Notes under the pieces: generated by a model
Told to the model about the DNA's origin: nothing
Database searches by the model: none
The model's input: the letters and a program-made list of their open reading frames with translations, nothing else
Part shown: piece by piece, positions 1 to 9,564 of the stretch
Position numbering within the stretch: position 1 is the stretch's first letter
How the letters are laid out: every line of letters starts with the position of its first letter
Position numbers and translations under genes: made by a program
Assembly (NCBI GenBank): GCA_029246505.1
Contig: JAQWNC010000012.1
Location: 57,836-121,835 of the forward strand
Direction: 5' to 3'
DNA from: Arenicellaceae bacterium
GTDB lineage: Bacteria > Pseudomonadota > Gammaproteobacteria > Arenicellales > Arenicellaceae
DNA length: 64,000 nucleotides

Positions 1-1079
1 GCAATTGCTAGCTTTCTATCTGAGCCCAGCACATCACCGGTTTCGCAAATTGGGCCCACCACATCGTATAACGCAGCAGGCCTAGTCTCGGCTGTCTGTA
101 ACGGCAGTATTTCGTGCCAGGCCTGATATAACGCCGGGCGTAGCAAAGTGTTCATGCCGGCATCAACAATAGCGAAGTTCTTTTCGCGGTTATGCTTTAA
201 GTATTCAACGTTGCTTAACAATATCCCGGCATTACCGGAAATCGCGCGTCCCGGTTCAATATTGATTTGAACTTCCCATTTATGGCGTTTTAGAATTTTG
301 CAGATTGCGGCTGCATATTCCGCGGGTGAGGGTGGTTGTTCATCTTGGTAGCGAATTCCTAAGCCACCACCCAAATCCAATTCATGAATTTGAATACCTT
401 GCGTTGACAAATCGTCCAGTAGAGTTAGAACTTTCTCCAACGCATCAACGAAGGGGCCTATTTCTGTAATCTGCGAGCCGATGTGGCAAGCAATGCCTTC
501 TGAGCTCACATGTTGTAAGGATTGGATCAGTTGATAAGTTTCAAGCGCCTCATCGAATTGAATACCAAATTTTGCTTGATTGAGGCCCGTGGCAATGTAT
601 GGGTGAGTTTTGGCATCTACGTCCGGGTTTACTCTTACCGATACAGGTGCAACGCAGTTAAGTCTGGTTGCAACTTTGTTTACACGTTCCAGTTCAGCAG
701 TGGATTCAATGTTTATACAGCGTATACCAACTTCTAGGGCGCGGGCGATTTCGTGTTCTTTTTTGGCTACACCTGAATAGATTGTTTTTTCCGGATCGCC
801 ACCAGCGAGTATTACTCGTTCCAGTTCGCCGACAGAGACAATATCGAAACCTGACCCTAACCTTGCGAGCAAGTTTAATACGCCAAGGTTGGCATTAGAT
901 TTAACGGCATAGCATACCAAGTGGCGCATCTCTGAAAAGGCTGAGTCAAATGCGTGCCAATGACGCTCAAGTGTCGCCCGCGAATAAACGTAGCATGGTG
1001 TACCAACTTGGCGAGCCAGATCAGCTAGCTTAACGTTTTCAGCGTATAGCTGGCCGTCTCGGTATTCGAAATGGTCCAT
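1..1079 (-). CDS. lysA: Diaminopimelate decarboxylase (C-terminus beyond window)
   Basis: PLP enzyme that decarboxylates meso-diaminopimelate to L-lysine, the last step of lysine synthesis. About 359 residues are present and the reading frame runs off the left edge; the family is usually about 415 residues, so roughly the last 55 are missing. Seen: the PLP lysine in YAVKSN (K60), HIGSQI, the glycine-rich GGGLG loop, and the CETGD segment that supplies the active-site Cys from the partner subunit. The ATG is 37 bp downstream of the lptM-like gene on the same strand, with argH above that, so the three are probably co-transcribed. Fold-type III alanine racemase-like decarboxylase; assignment firm. 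Confidence 0.96.
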   Translation of the reverse strand, partial: MDHFEYRDGQLYAENVKLADLARQVGTPCYVYSRATLERHWHAFDSAFSEMRHLVCYAVKSNANLGVLNLLARLGSGFDIVSVGELERVILAGGDPEKTIYSGVAKKEHEIARALEVGIRCINIESTAELERVNKVATRLNCVAPVSVRVNPDVDAKTHPYIATGLNQAKFGIQFDEALETYQLIQSLQHVSSEGIACHIGSQITEIGPFVDALEKVLTLLDDLSTQGIQIHELDLGGGLGIRYQDEQPPSPAEYAAAICKILKRHKWEVQINIEPGRAISGNAGILLSNVEYLKHNREKNFAIVDAGMNTLLRPALYQAWHEILPLQTAETRPAALYDVVGPICETGDVLGSDRKLAI

Positions 1080-1116
1080 AGAGACTAGTGTAACGTCAGG
1101 GCTCTTGGCTTAATTC

Positions 1117-1983
1117 CTAGTTCGCAGCTTCCGGAGGTGAATCTTGAGCTGTAGCTGCTTCTTCCGCAGCTACGGAACAAGCCTCCAGAAAAGCCTTAGC
1201 TGCTGTTTCGGTAGCTTCAGGTACTTCAGACGCTTCTTCCGCAGCTGTTTCGGTAGCTTCAGACGCTTCTTCCGCAGCTGCGGAACAAGCCTCCAGAAAA
1301 GCCTTAGCTGCTGTTTCGGTAGCTTCAGACGCTGTTTTCGCTGCAGCTAATGCTTTTTTAGACGCTTCTGCCGCAGCTGCGGCTTCTTCTGCCGCAATAA
1401 ACACCTCAAAGGTTGTAGTGGCGGCATCTGCTGCCGCTGCTGCATTTCTGGCGATCTCAGCAGCCGCTGCTACTTTGTTCGCCTCAGCAAGCGTGGCCTT
1501 AGCTTCGGCTGCATCAGCTTCGTGAACATAAGCGGCTGCTTTAACGGCATTTTCAGCTGCTACTTGTGAAGCTCGAGCGGCATCTACAATAGCGCGTTGT
1601 GCGGCTTCAATAGAGCCAGACGCTTCTCTAGCTTCGTCAGCTGCATCTTCGGCTTCTCGAGAGGCATTTCTAGCTTCATTAGCAGCCAGATTAGCATCTG
1701 GGAAGGTCTTGGCTGCGTTTGCACGATCTGCTGCAGCACTCGAAGTGACAGCAGCAGCTAAGGCCCTATCAGCTGCCTCTTGTGTGACGGCAGCTTCGTT
1801 CTCATCTGCCGTTAACACATAAGCTTTAGCAAGTTTAGCGGAGGCAACAGCGGAGACAGCTGCATCTCGAGCCTCAATTTTTGCTACCTTAATTGGGGCC
1901 AAAAATATGGGTCCCTTCTGACCACAGGCTGCTAGGCCTAGCGTAAGTGAGCCAACTAAGGCGTAGATGAGCAAGTTTTTCAT
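1117..1983 (-). CDS. LptM/YifL-like lipoprotein with a long Ala-rich extension
   Basis: Outer-membrane lipoprotein of about 288 residues. The N-terminus is a lipoprotein signal with lipobox LAAC (Cys20), followed at once by GQKGPIFLAP, which matches the conserved CGxKGPLY start of LptM (YifL), the small chaperone-like lipoprotein of the LptDE translocon; that gene commonly lies next to lysA, as here. LptM is normally only about 50-70 residues. This protein continues for roughly 260 residues dominated by Ala, Glu, Asp, Lys and Ser, predicted to be helical and possibly coiled-coil, with near-identical internal blocks containing FLEACS. I start at ATG 1983 because it gives the lipoprotein signal; an in-frame upstream ATG at 2028 would overlap the argH stop. 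The extension's role is unknown; a periplasm-spanning helix is a guess. Confidence 0.75.
   Translation of the reverse strand: MKNLLIYALVGSLTLGLAACGQKGPIFLAPIKVAKIEARDAAVSAVASAKLAKAYVLTADENEAAVTQEAADRALAAAVTSSAAADRANAAKTFPDANLAANEARNASREAEDAADEAREASGSIEAAQRAIVDAARASQVAAENAVKAAAYVHEADAAEAKATLAEANKVAAAAEIARNAAAAADAATTTFEVFIAAEEAAAAAEASKKALAAAKTASEATETAAKAFLEACSAAAEEASEATETAAEEASEVPEATETAAKAFLEACSVAAEEAATAQDSPPEAAN
1157..1327. repeat. In-frame direct repeat inside the Ala-rich lipoprotein gene
   Basis: A block of about 63 bp at 1157-1220 recurs at 1265-1327 with one visible mismatch, offset by 108 bp (36 codons), so the frame is kept. A shorter partial copy lies between them (about 1228-1262). 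The pattern suggests recent slippage or unequal recombination lengthening the Ala-rich tail. Confidence 0.85.
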
Positions 1984-2027
1984 AAGTTCTACTCTACTAA
2001 AAAATATACGTCGTATGGTGTCATACA

Positions 2028-3416
2028 TTAGGCCGGTTCGGCGATCATTTTTTCAGCCTCAACTAGGGCATCTAGTACACGTTTTGGTGCAGTTCCGCCG
2101 ATGTGCGATCGTGCGTTTACAGATCCTTCCAACGTCATCGAGTCAAACACGTCTTGCTCAATAACCGGTGAGAACTTCTGTAGCTGAGTTAATGAAAGCT
2201 CTGTTAAATCACAAGATTGTTCCATCGCACTGGTGACGGCTTTGCCAACGACTTCGTGTGCATCGCGGAACGGTACATGTTTACGAACCAGGTAATCAGC
2301 GAGATCAGTTGCCGTAGCGTAGCCTTTGGCAGCAGCCTCGCGTGTACGTTCTTGATCAAATTTTATTTCAGGTACCATTACCGCAAATACTGCCAGCGAT
2401 TGAGTGATTGTGTCGGTAATAGAGAAAACCGGAATTTTATCTTCCTGATTATCTCGATTATAAGCAAGCGGCTGGCCTTTCATTAGCACAAGTAATGAAA
2501 CAAGGTGCCCAATAACACTGCCACTTTTGCCGCGAACCAGCTCTGCAATGTCTGGATTTTTCTTTTGTGGCATTATGCTCGACCCTGTACAAAATGCGTC
2601 GCCAATTTCAATAAACTTGTAACTTTCGGACGCCCAAAGCACCAGTTCTTCACTAAAACGTGACAGATGCATAGCGATCAAGCTACATGCATTCGCATAT
2701 TCGATCACAAAGTCGCGATCAGATACTGAATCAATAGAGTTTCGAGTTGGTCGAGTAAAGCCAAGCCGTTTCGCACAAAATTCACGATCAATTGGGAAAC
2801 TTGTACCTGCTAGTGCTGCAGCGCCTAGCGGCATAATATTGATTCTTTTGCGCGCATCAGAAAGCCGCTCCCGATCACGTTGCAACATTTCGACCCAAGC
2901 TAACAAGTGATGCCCTATGGTTATCGGTTGTGCAACTTGCAGGTGGGTGTAGCCCGGCATAACATCGGCCGCATGTTGTTTGGCCAATTTTATAATTGTA
3001 GCTTGCAAGTCGGTAAGCAGTTTGTCGGTCTTATCGCATACATCGCGTAGATACAAACGTAAATCGGTAGCGACTTGATCGTTGCGCGATCGCCCAGTAT
3101 GTAATTTTTTCCCAGCTTCACCTATGCGTTTTGTTAGCTCGGCTTCGATGTTCATATGAACGTCTTCTAATTGTGAAGACCATTCGAATTCGCCGGCAGC
3201 AATTTCTTGATCAATTTCACGCAGCCCATGCTCGATGGAGTTTGCCTCTTCATTGGTGAGCACCGCGACCTTTTCCAGCATGCGAGCGTGTGCTATGGAA
3301 CCCTGGATATCGTAGTGACTCAATCGGTGGTCAAAACTGATTGATTCGGTAAAAGCCTCGACCAACGTATTGGTATCTTGAAGAAAGCGGCCACCCCATG
3401 GTTTTTTAAAAGTCAT
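2028..3416 (-). CDS. argH: Argininosuccinate lyase
   Basis: Cleaves argininosuccinate to arginine and fumarate, the last step of arginine synthesis; cytoplasmic homotetramer. The 462-residue length is normal for the family. Seen: HTGRSRND (106-113), THLQ with the conserved His (about residue 158), and the fumarase/aspartase superfamily signature [12 protein letters not shown] (about 278-289) carrying the catalytic serine loop. The gene ends 45 bp before the lptM-like start on the same strand. Start ATG 3416; the 284 bp separating it from the divergent amidase gene should contain both promoters, but I see no convincing consensus boxes. Assignment firm. Confidence 0.97.
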   Translation of the reverse strand: MTFKKPWGGRFLQDTNTLVEAFTESISFDHRLSHYDIQGSIAHARMLEKVAVLTNEEANSIEHGLREIDQEIAAGEFEWSSQLEDVHMNIEAELTKRIGEAGKKLHTGRSRNDQVATDLRLYLRDVCDKTDKLLTDLQATIIKLAKQHAADVMPGYTHLQVAQPITIGHHLLAWVEMLQRDRERLSDARKRINIMPLGAAALAGTSFPIDREFCAKRLGFTRPTRNSIDSVSDRDFVIEYANACSLIAMHLSRFSEELVLWASESYKFIEIGDAFCTGSSIMPQKKNPDIAELVRGKSGSVIGHLVSLLVLMKGQPLAYNRDNQEDKIPVFSITDTITQSLAVFAVMVPEIKFDQERTREAAAKGYATATDLADYLVRKHVPFRDAHEVVGKAVTSAMEQSCDLTELSLTQLQKFSPVIEQDVFDSMTLEGSVNARSHIGGTAPKRVLDALVEAEKMIAEPA

Positions 3417-3700
3417 GACAGATTATTTACTGCACTGTTGTGGTTAAAGGTGATTAGTTTTAATCCAGTTGGTGTGATTATAGATGATTACACGCAAGGT
3501 GAATAACAACTCTGTAGGCATATTTCACTATTTAAGTGAATGACCGCTATATTCTTATTGAAAACATTTACCCTTCTGCGTGCGAAACTTACTTACGAGA
3601 GTTTGGCGGAGAGATTGAGCACTTTTATATTTAGTCCCAATTCCTCATAGGGTGTAAGATTATCTGCTTAAACTAATGATACGGAACAGGGAGTTTAAGA

Positions 3701-5251
3701 ATGAGAGACTACACACGTAGGCAGTTTCTGGCAGATGCCACAGCCATGGGTGCCTTAGTTACGGTCCCGAAGGTATTCGCGCAGGGCAGTAGGGTGTCGG
3801 ACGCACCGGCATTCAAATCGGCTACTGAACTCGCTCGCATGATACAGGAGGAGGAAATCAGTTCGGTTGAATTGACTCAGTACTTTATAGGACGTATCGA
3901 GAAATATGATTACACACTGAATGCTATTGTTATACGAGATTTCGACCGAGCACTAGAGGCGGCGAAGGCCGCGGATAATTCTCTGTCGCGTGGCGAGATT
4001 AGTGGCCCATTACACGGTCTCCCGATGACGATAAAGGAGGCATACAACATTGAAGGATTACCTACTAGTTGGGGCATTCCTGAATTGGCAGAGAATATCG
4101 CTCTTACAGATTCCGCAATGGTATCGAGTTATAAGGCAGCAGGCGCACACTTTATGGGAAAGACCAACGTACCACTAGCTCTCGCTGATTTGCAGAGTTA
4201 CAACGAAATATACGGTACCACCAACAATCCCTGGGATATCAGCCGCACACCTGGAGGATCTTCGGGTGGATCTGCCGCCGCGCTGGCAGCCGGCATGACC
4301 GTGCTGGATAGTGGGTCCGATATCGGCGGCTCGATACGAAACCCGGCACATTTCTGTGGGGTATATGGCCACAAACCCACCTGGGGCATCGTCCCCTCTC
4401 AAGGCCATGCGCTACCCGGTTCGATCGCCGTTCCTGATCTTGCGGTGCTAGGTCCTCTAGCGCGTAGCGCTGAGGATTTGGTGTTAGCAATGGAGGTGGT
4501 AGCTGGTGCCGATGTACTCAATAAGCCAGGTTGGCAGCTGAAATTACCAAGGCCACGTGCAAGCTCATTGGGTGACTTACGCGTGGCAGTCTGGCCCACT
4601 GAAGACATATCGCCGGCCGATCGGGTGATTGTCGATCGGGTGCAAGAAATCACGGACATGCTAGCCAACGCTGGAGCAAAGGTATCTGATACTGTACGGC
4701 CAGGTTTTTCTCCGAGAGACGCGCACTATGCTTACACCAACCTTCTGTTCTCACCTATCTCATCGGGTCTAACAGACGAAACGTTTGAGCGGAATAAGAA
4801 AGAAGCAGCAGGATTCCGTGCAGATGATATGTCTGCCGAAACTATCAAGGCTCGGGCTGCTACAATGGATCATCGAACCTGGTTAAAACATGAAGAGATT
4901 CGCACGCAAATTCGAATGCAATGGCAGCGTTTCTTCCAAGACTGGGACATCTTGATTTGTCCAATAATGGTTACGACAGCTTTTTCTCACGACCACAGCA
5001 TCAAGGCTGAACGAACCTTGATTGTCAATGGAATAGAAACGCCTTACCTGGACCAGTTATTCTGGGCCGGTCTCGCCACCTTGGGATCCCTGCCAAGTAC
5101 AGTATTCCCCACTGGTCTTTCCGAAGATGGCCTGCCAATTGGTTTACAGTGTATTGGTGCGGAATTTAACGATTATACTACGATTGAATTTGCCCGACTG
5201 GTGAGCAAAGAGATCGGGGGCTTCGTGCCGCCAATGGGGTACGGGGGTTGA
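3701..5251 (+). CDS. Exported amidase-signature family hydrolase
   Basis: 516-residue amidase-signature (AS) enzyme hydrolysing a C-N amide bond; the substrate cannot be told. The N-terminus TRRQFLADA followed by a hydrophobic stretch and VFAQG looks like a twin-arginine (Tat) signal, so the enzyme is probably folded in the cytoplasm and exported. The Ser-cisSer-Lys triad is intact: Lys112 in MTIKEAYN, Ser187 in GGSSGGS, and nucleophile Ser211 in SDIGGSIRNP. It stands alone between argH (divergent) and hemC and is not a GatA, since no gatB/gatC neighbour is present and GatA is not exported. Start ATG 3701 follows an AGGGAG-like ribosome site. Confidence 0.9.
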   Translation: MRDYTRRQFLADATAMGALVTVPKVFAQGSRVSDAPAFKSATELARMIQEEEISSVELTQYFIGRIEKYDYTLNAIVIRDFDRALEAAKAADNSLSRGEISGPLHGLPMTIKEAYNIEGLPTSWGIPELAENIALTDSAMVSSYKAAGAHFMGKTNVPLALADLQSYNEIYGTTNNPWDISRTPGGSSGGSAAALAAGMTVLDSGSDIGGSIRNPAHFCGVYGHKPTWGIVPSQGHALPGSIAVPDLAVLGPLARSAEDLVLAMEVVAGADVLNKPGWQLKLPRPRASSLGDLRVAVWPTEDISPADRVIVDRVQEITDMLANAGAKVSDTVRPGFSPRDAHYAYTNLLFSPISSGLTDETFERNKKEAAGFRADDMSAETIKARAATMDHRTWLKHEEIRTQIRMQWQRFFQDWDILICPIMVTTAFSHDHSIKAERTLIVNGIETPYLDQLFWAGLATLGSLPSTVFPTGLSEDGLPIGLQCIGAEFNDYTTIEFARLVSKEIGGFVPPMGYGG

Positions 5252-5475
5252 ACCCAAGCTTTTCAATGACCGCTTTGGGCAATTAGCAGTCATTCAATGA
5301 AACGGATTTGATTGCCATGTACCTAAAAAGGGAATCGTTATTCAGAGGCGCGATAGCTAGCTCTAAACTAAGCGTCGCCTGTCAATAAAACCGGAGACTT
5401 TCGGTTTGCTATTCCTGCTAGAATTTACAGTTAGATTGTCCCGAATCGAAAATGTGCGTCTAATACTAAAACCCC

Positions 5476-6396
5476 ATGAACGTTCGAATCGCAACTAGAA
5501 ACAGTCCATTGGCACTTTGGCAGGCTGAGTACGTAAAACGTCGTTTGTTAGAAGAGACAGACTGCAGCAACGTGATTCTTGTGCCTATGACAACGGAAGG
5601 TGATCGGTTACTAGGATCATCACTTGTAAAGCTAGGAGGAAAAGGGCTGTTTTTAAAAGAGCTGGAAAATGCATTACTTGATGGTCGTGCGGACATAGCG
5701 GTCCACTCGATGAAGGATGTGCCAGTCGATATCCCGGGCGGCTTGTCAATTGATACAGTGTGTGCCCGTGAGGTGCCAGAAGACGCATTTGTAAGTAATT
5801 TATATTCTAGTCTTGCAGAGTTGCCCGATTGGGCGATTGTGGGAACATCGAGTTTGCGAAGATCAACTCAGCTTAAATATTGGTACCCTACGCTTGAAAT
5901 TAAACCCCTGCGCGGCAATGTAAACACACGCCTCGCTAAATTAGACGAAGGACAGTTTGACGCTATTATCTTGGCCGCTGCGGGATTGATTCGTCTTAAC
6001 ATGCCAGAGCGAATCGGCGAGGTGATTGATCAAAGTGTATCTGTTCCGGCGATTGGACAGGGCATTGTTGGTATAGAGACACGCGAGGGTGACACTAAGA
6101 TGATAAACATGTTGCATCCATTGCATGATGAGTCTGCCTGGAACTCTTTAAGTCTGGAGCGGGCTGTAGGTAAGGTGCTTGGAGCAAGTTGCCAGGCTCC
6201 GGTGGCTGCGCATGCGCAGCGCGCTGAAGACGGCCAGTTAGTGGCTACTGCGCGAGTTGGGAGTATGGACGGTTCAGTATTGTTGGAGTCACAAGTTTTG
6301 GGTGAGCAAAACAATGCAAAGCAACTAGGTGAAACTCTTGCTAGTAAGTTGTTGAAAAATGGGGCTGCCGACTTATTGGAGGCTTTTGCTAATTGA
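5476..6396 (+). CDS. hemC: Hydroxymethylbilane synthase (porphobilinogen deaminase)
   Basis: Polymerises four porphobilinogen molecules to hydroxymethylbilane in tetrapyrrole synthesis; cytoplasmic. 306 residues, normal length. Seen: HSMKDVP with catalytic Asp81, GTSSLRR (123-129), and the dipyrromethane cofactor cysteine Cys239 in LGASCQAPV. First gene of hemC-hemD-hemX-hemY. Its TGA overlaps the hemD ATG by one base, indicating translational coupling. Confidence 0.97.
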   Translation: MNVRIATRNSPLALWQAEYVKRRLLEETDCSNVILVPMTTEGDRLLGSSLVKLGGKGLFLKELENALLDGRADIAVHSMKDVPVDIPGGLSIDTVCAREVPEDAFVSNLYSSLAELPDWAIVGTSSLRRSTQLKYWYPTLEIKPLRGNVNTRLAKLDEGQFDAIILAAAGLIRLNMPERIGEVIDQSVSVPAIGQGIVGIETREGDTKMINMLHPLHDESAWNSLSLERAVGKVLGASCQAPVAAHAQRAEDGQLVATARVGSMDGSVLLESQVLGEQNNAKQLGETLASKLLKNGAADLLEAFAN

Positions 6397-7142
6397 TGCT
6401 GAGTGACTGCTTGGTTCTAGTTACGCGACCCGAAGAGGTGGCGGACGTCACGTTAAAACTATTTGCGGGGTGGGGTGCTGAAGTTTGTCATGCACCTGTA
6501 CTAAAAGTGCACCCAGTGGAAAACAAATTAGATAGTGATATTGGTGAGCTGGATACTTTGATTTTTGTGTCTAGACACGCGGTTCGGTATTCCTCCAAAC
6601 TGATTGACAGTTGTGCGAGAAAGCAGAATGCCTTGGATATACTGGCGGTCGGCCCGGCAACCGCAGCGCTGCTTAAAGCCGAATATGATCTAACAGCCAC
6701 TATTCCGGCGCAGGGCGTCGGTGGGGTTGCTCTGTTAGCTAATTTTGATCATAGTTATTGGCAGCATCGAAAGGTTGGGGTGGTCCGTAGCGTGGATGCG
6801 CCCACAGACTTACTCGATGAATTAACAAGTCTAAACGCCAAAGTTCTCGTTTTGAACGTTTATCAACGACAACTTAACCATGCAGCGTATAGCGCAGTGG
6901 AACAGTTCGTTGCGGCACCCCATCGTATAAAAATAGTAACGGGGTTCAGTAGCGATAGCTTGTCGGCGTTGAGGAAAGTGGCTGCAGATAAATTTTCTCA
7001 GCTCGCATCAATGCCACTGATTGTTGTTTCCCTTGCTATCGCAGAACAGGCCAGCGAGTTGTCTTGGTCTGGGCCGGTTGAGGTCGCCAAATCTACCGAT
7101 GAGGTCGATTTGCGGTTGGCGATTAATCGCTTAGCTTGCTAG
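6396..7142 (+). CDS. hemD: Uroporphyrinogen-III synthase
   Basis: Closes hydroxymethylbilane with inversion of ring D to give uroporphyrinogen III. About 248 residues, normal length; the family is very divergent in sequence, so the call rests on the typical start (LVTRPEE near the N-terminus), the mid-protein VGPATAALL segment, length and position directly after hemC. I take ATG 6396, which overlaps the hemC TGA by one base; a TTG at 6393 is an alternative. A 123-bp gap follows before hemX. Confidence 0.92.
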   Translation: MLSDCLVLVTRPEEVADVTLKLFAGWGAEVCHAPVLKVHPVENKLDSDIGELDTLIFVSRHAVRYSSKLIDSCARKQNALDILAVGPATAALLKAEYDLTATIPAQGVGGVALLANFDHSYWQHRKVGVVRSVDAPTDLLDELTSLNAKVLVLNVYQRQLNHAAYSAVEQFVAAPHRIKIVTGFSSDSLSALRKVAADKFSQLASMPLIVVSLAIAEQASELSWSGPVEVAKSTDEVDLRLAINRLAC

Positions 7143-7265
7143 CACCTATCGGAGTTATTTTTTTAAAGCGAGCGCATGTAAAAAATGAGCGAATCGCTCC
7201 GCCCGAGTAAAGCGGTATGATAAAGTTTACGTTTAGCACTAAAGCAGTATTAGTTAGGGTTTTTA

Positions 7266-8342
7266 ATGAGCAAACAAAAGGAACCGGTCGTTTCAGAACC
7301 GGTAGAAGTTAAGCAATCGTCTGCCGGCAAAGGCTTGTCTATGGTGGCGATATTGTTGGCGGTAGTGGCGCTCGCAGGCTCTGGTTGGTTGTTGTGGCAA
7401 AATGAAATTGTAAAACAGCGTGATAGTGTAACTATGCGCATAGGCTTAAGCGAGATTGCCGGGAAACTTGAGCTTTACGGCGCTACTGTTAGTAACTTGC
7501 AACGGGAGCGCTCGGAACTGGTCAGCGAAGACCAACTTGGTTTAGCTCTCATCGAGGCCCTGGCGCCGATGTCAGGTCGCCAGGCAGAGATTGAGTTGGC
7601 GCTTGCGAAGCTACGTGATGCTAACGTAAACCGGCGTGATGCCGTTCTGCTCGAGGATGCAGAGCAGTTATTGGGAATGGCTGTTCGCAGCGCGAGTATC
7701 AACAAGGATGCAAAAGCAGCCGAACTGGCTTTGTTGCAGGCTGACGAAATTTTTGCAGAACTTTCAGATGCACGACTTACATCGGTTCGCGCCACATTAG
7801 GCAAAGACTTGCAAGCTTTGCGAGCAGTAGTAGTGCCTGACGTTGAGTTGGTGGCTTCTCGTTTGTCTGGGTTGATTCAATCGGTACCCGACTTGCCTCT
7901 GCTGAATGAACCAAAGACGGTTGATACAAGCATGGCATCACCGGAACAAAATGTTGAGCCGGAAAATCTGCAAGGTTGGCGGGATATCGCTAGTGAATTC
8001 TGGGCCGATCTTAAAAGTATGGTCCAGATTCAAAAAATGAACCAAAAGGCGACGCCATTGCTAGCACCAGAACAACGTTACTTCCTTGATTTAAATTTGC
8101 AACTAATTTTGCAGCGAGCAAACTTGGCGATTTGGCAGCGCGCACCCGAGCAGGTACAGCGTGACTTGGATGAAGCGATTACTTGGACACACCGTTATTT
8201 TGATACTAATGACGCGCAGGTGCAGAGATTTTTAAGTTCTTTGCAAGAGCTGCAAGGTGAAGGCTTAGATACGGAATTGCCGGATCTGTCAGGCGCTTAT
8301 AGTAAACTCAAGAACTTGCAATTTGAGGGTGAGTCGCCGTGA
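7266..8342 (+). CDS. hemX: HemX, uroporphyrinogen-III C-methyltransferase-like membrane protein
   Basis: 358-residue inner-membrane protein found after hemD in many proteobacteria. It has one transmembrane helix (about residues 24-44) with a short charged cytoplasmic N-terminus, then a periplasmic region rich in helix and coiled-coil. Despite the family name there is no SAM-methyltransferase motif, so enzymatic activity is not expected; a role in organising heme synthesis at the membrane is only inferred. The stop overlaps the hemY GTG start by four bases. Confidence 0.9.
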   Translation: MSKQKEPVVSEPVEVKQSSAGKGLSMVAILLAVVALAGSGWLLWQNEIVKQRDSVTMRIGLSEIAGKLELYGATVSNLQRERSELVSEDQLGLALIEALAPMSGRQAEIELALAKLRDANVNRRDAVLLEDAEQLLGMAVRSASINKDAKAAELALLQADEIFAELSDARLTSVRATLGKDLQALRAVVVPDVELVASRLSGLIQSVPDLPLLNEPKTVDTSMASPEQNVEPENLQGWRDIASEFWADLKSMVQIQKMNQKATPLLAPEQRYFLDLNLQLILQRANLAIWQRAPEQVQRDLDEAITWTHRYFDTNDAQVQRFLSSLQELQGEGLDTELPDLSGAYSKLKNLQFEGESP

Positions 8343-9544
8343 AGATAGTGCTGCTAATTTTGGCCGCACTTTCGTTTAGTTACGGACTGTTTTATATCAG
8401 CAAGGGTAGTGATGATTATGTTCATGTTTACACCGCTGGTTATAGCATTGAATTAAGCTTCGTTGCTTTTGTAATACTGTTGTTTTTGTTTGTTTTTGTT
8501 TTTTATCTGCTGCTCAGATTGATTGGTAAGTTGTGGCGAGCGCCTTTGGACTTAGCAGACTGGCGTCGCAGACGAGCACAAAAGAAGTCTCAACTTGGAT
8601 TAGGTAAGGGTATGCTGAAAATGATTGAGGGTGACTGGCGGGCTGCGGAAAAGGAGTTACTTGGAGGTTGCGCTTGCAGTGCGACGCCGACGGCACATTA
8701 CCTCGCGGCAGCCCAAGCAGCTCAGGAACAGGGAGCTATTGATCGGCGCGACCGTTACTTACAGCGGGCTGCAGAAGAGGTAGGTGAGAAAGATATATCC
8801 TTTGCGATCAGCAAGGCCGGTATGTTGCATCAATCGGGTCAATTGCAGCAAGCAATAGGCGTGTTGAATAGCGTTGGTGGCGTAGGTTCCAGAAACTCAC
8901 AAGTGATTGCTATGTTGGTTCAGGCCGCAGATGAACTTGGTGACCGTGAAATATTAGAAGGCGCGTTGCCTGCGGCTCGATCATTTAAAGCACTTCCTGA
9001 ATCGATACTCCAGCCGCTTGAACGGCGTTTATACGGTAAGCAATTGTTTGAGGCCTCAGCTGAGGAAATTGATGCAGTTTGGGAAACTTTGCCGCGGCTT
9101 GCGCGACAGGATGTGGAGTCCTGTTTAGTCTATGCGCGTAGCCTTGTTTCTATAGGGCGTGGCACGGATGCCGAAAAAGTTCTACGAGGGGCTATTAAGC
9201 GAACTTGGGATGAACGTCTGGTTAATTTATATGGCAATATTTCTGATGCAAGTCCCAAGAGTATGCTTAAACATGCAGAGCGATGGTTGTTAGATCATGA
9301 CGATAGCGCATCGCTAAAGCTTGCTCTCGGTCGATTAGGTATTGCCGCTGGTCGACTTGAGGACGCTGAAAACTGGTTAAAACAAGCGGCAGCTGATGGA
9401 CGAATGGCTGAGGCCTATGCTGTGCTAGGTAAAGTACGTGAAGAGGCTGGTGACGGTGATTTAGCCCTGGACTTTTATCGTCGCGGCCTACAAGCGATGG
9501 AAGGTAGTAATCTAAATTTGCCGCATGATCGTTCGGCAGTTTAG
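8339..9544 (+). CDS. hemY: HemY, TPR-containing heme-biosynthesis-associated membrane protein
   Basis: 401-residue inner-membrane protein, the usual partner of HemX at the end of the hemCD operon. Two N-terminal transmembrane helices (about 3-21 and 40-63) are followed by a cytoplasmic TPR-like helical repeat domain, visible as repeated LGLGKGML / AHYLAAAQAAQEQG / YAVLGKVREEAGD type units. The exact function is unresolved; this proteobacterial HemY is unrelated to the Bacillus oxidase of that name. Start is GTG 8339 inside the hemX stop (GTGA overlap). Confidence 0.9.
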   Translation: MKIVLLILAALSFSYGLFYISKGSDDYVHVYTAGYSIELSFVAFVILLFLFVFVFYLLLRLIGKLWRAPLDLADWRRRRAQKKSQLGLGKGMLKMIEGDWRAAEKELLGGCACSATPTAHYLAAAQAAQEQGAIDRRDRYLQRAAEEVGEKDISFAISKAGMLHQSGQLQQAIGVLNSVGGVGSRNSQVIAMLVQAADELGDREILEGALPAARSFKALPESILQPLERRLYGKQLFEASAEEIDAVWETLPRLARQDVESCLVYARSLVSIGRGTDAEKVLRGAIKRTWDERLVNLYGNISDASPKSMLKHAERWLLDHDDSASLKLALGRLGIAAGRLEDAENWLKQAAADGRMAEAYAVLGKVREEAGDGDLALDFYRRGLQAMEGSNLNLPHDRSAV

Positions 9545-9564
9545 TTAGCTTTAGACTGGAGCAT

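Noticed and set aside
1144..1350. Plus-strand open frame of 68 codons
   Set aside because: Antisense to the Ala-rich lipoprotein; its Cys/Ser/Phe-rich repeats only mirror that gene's repeats.
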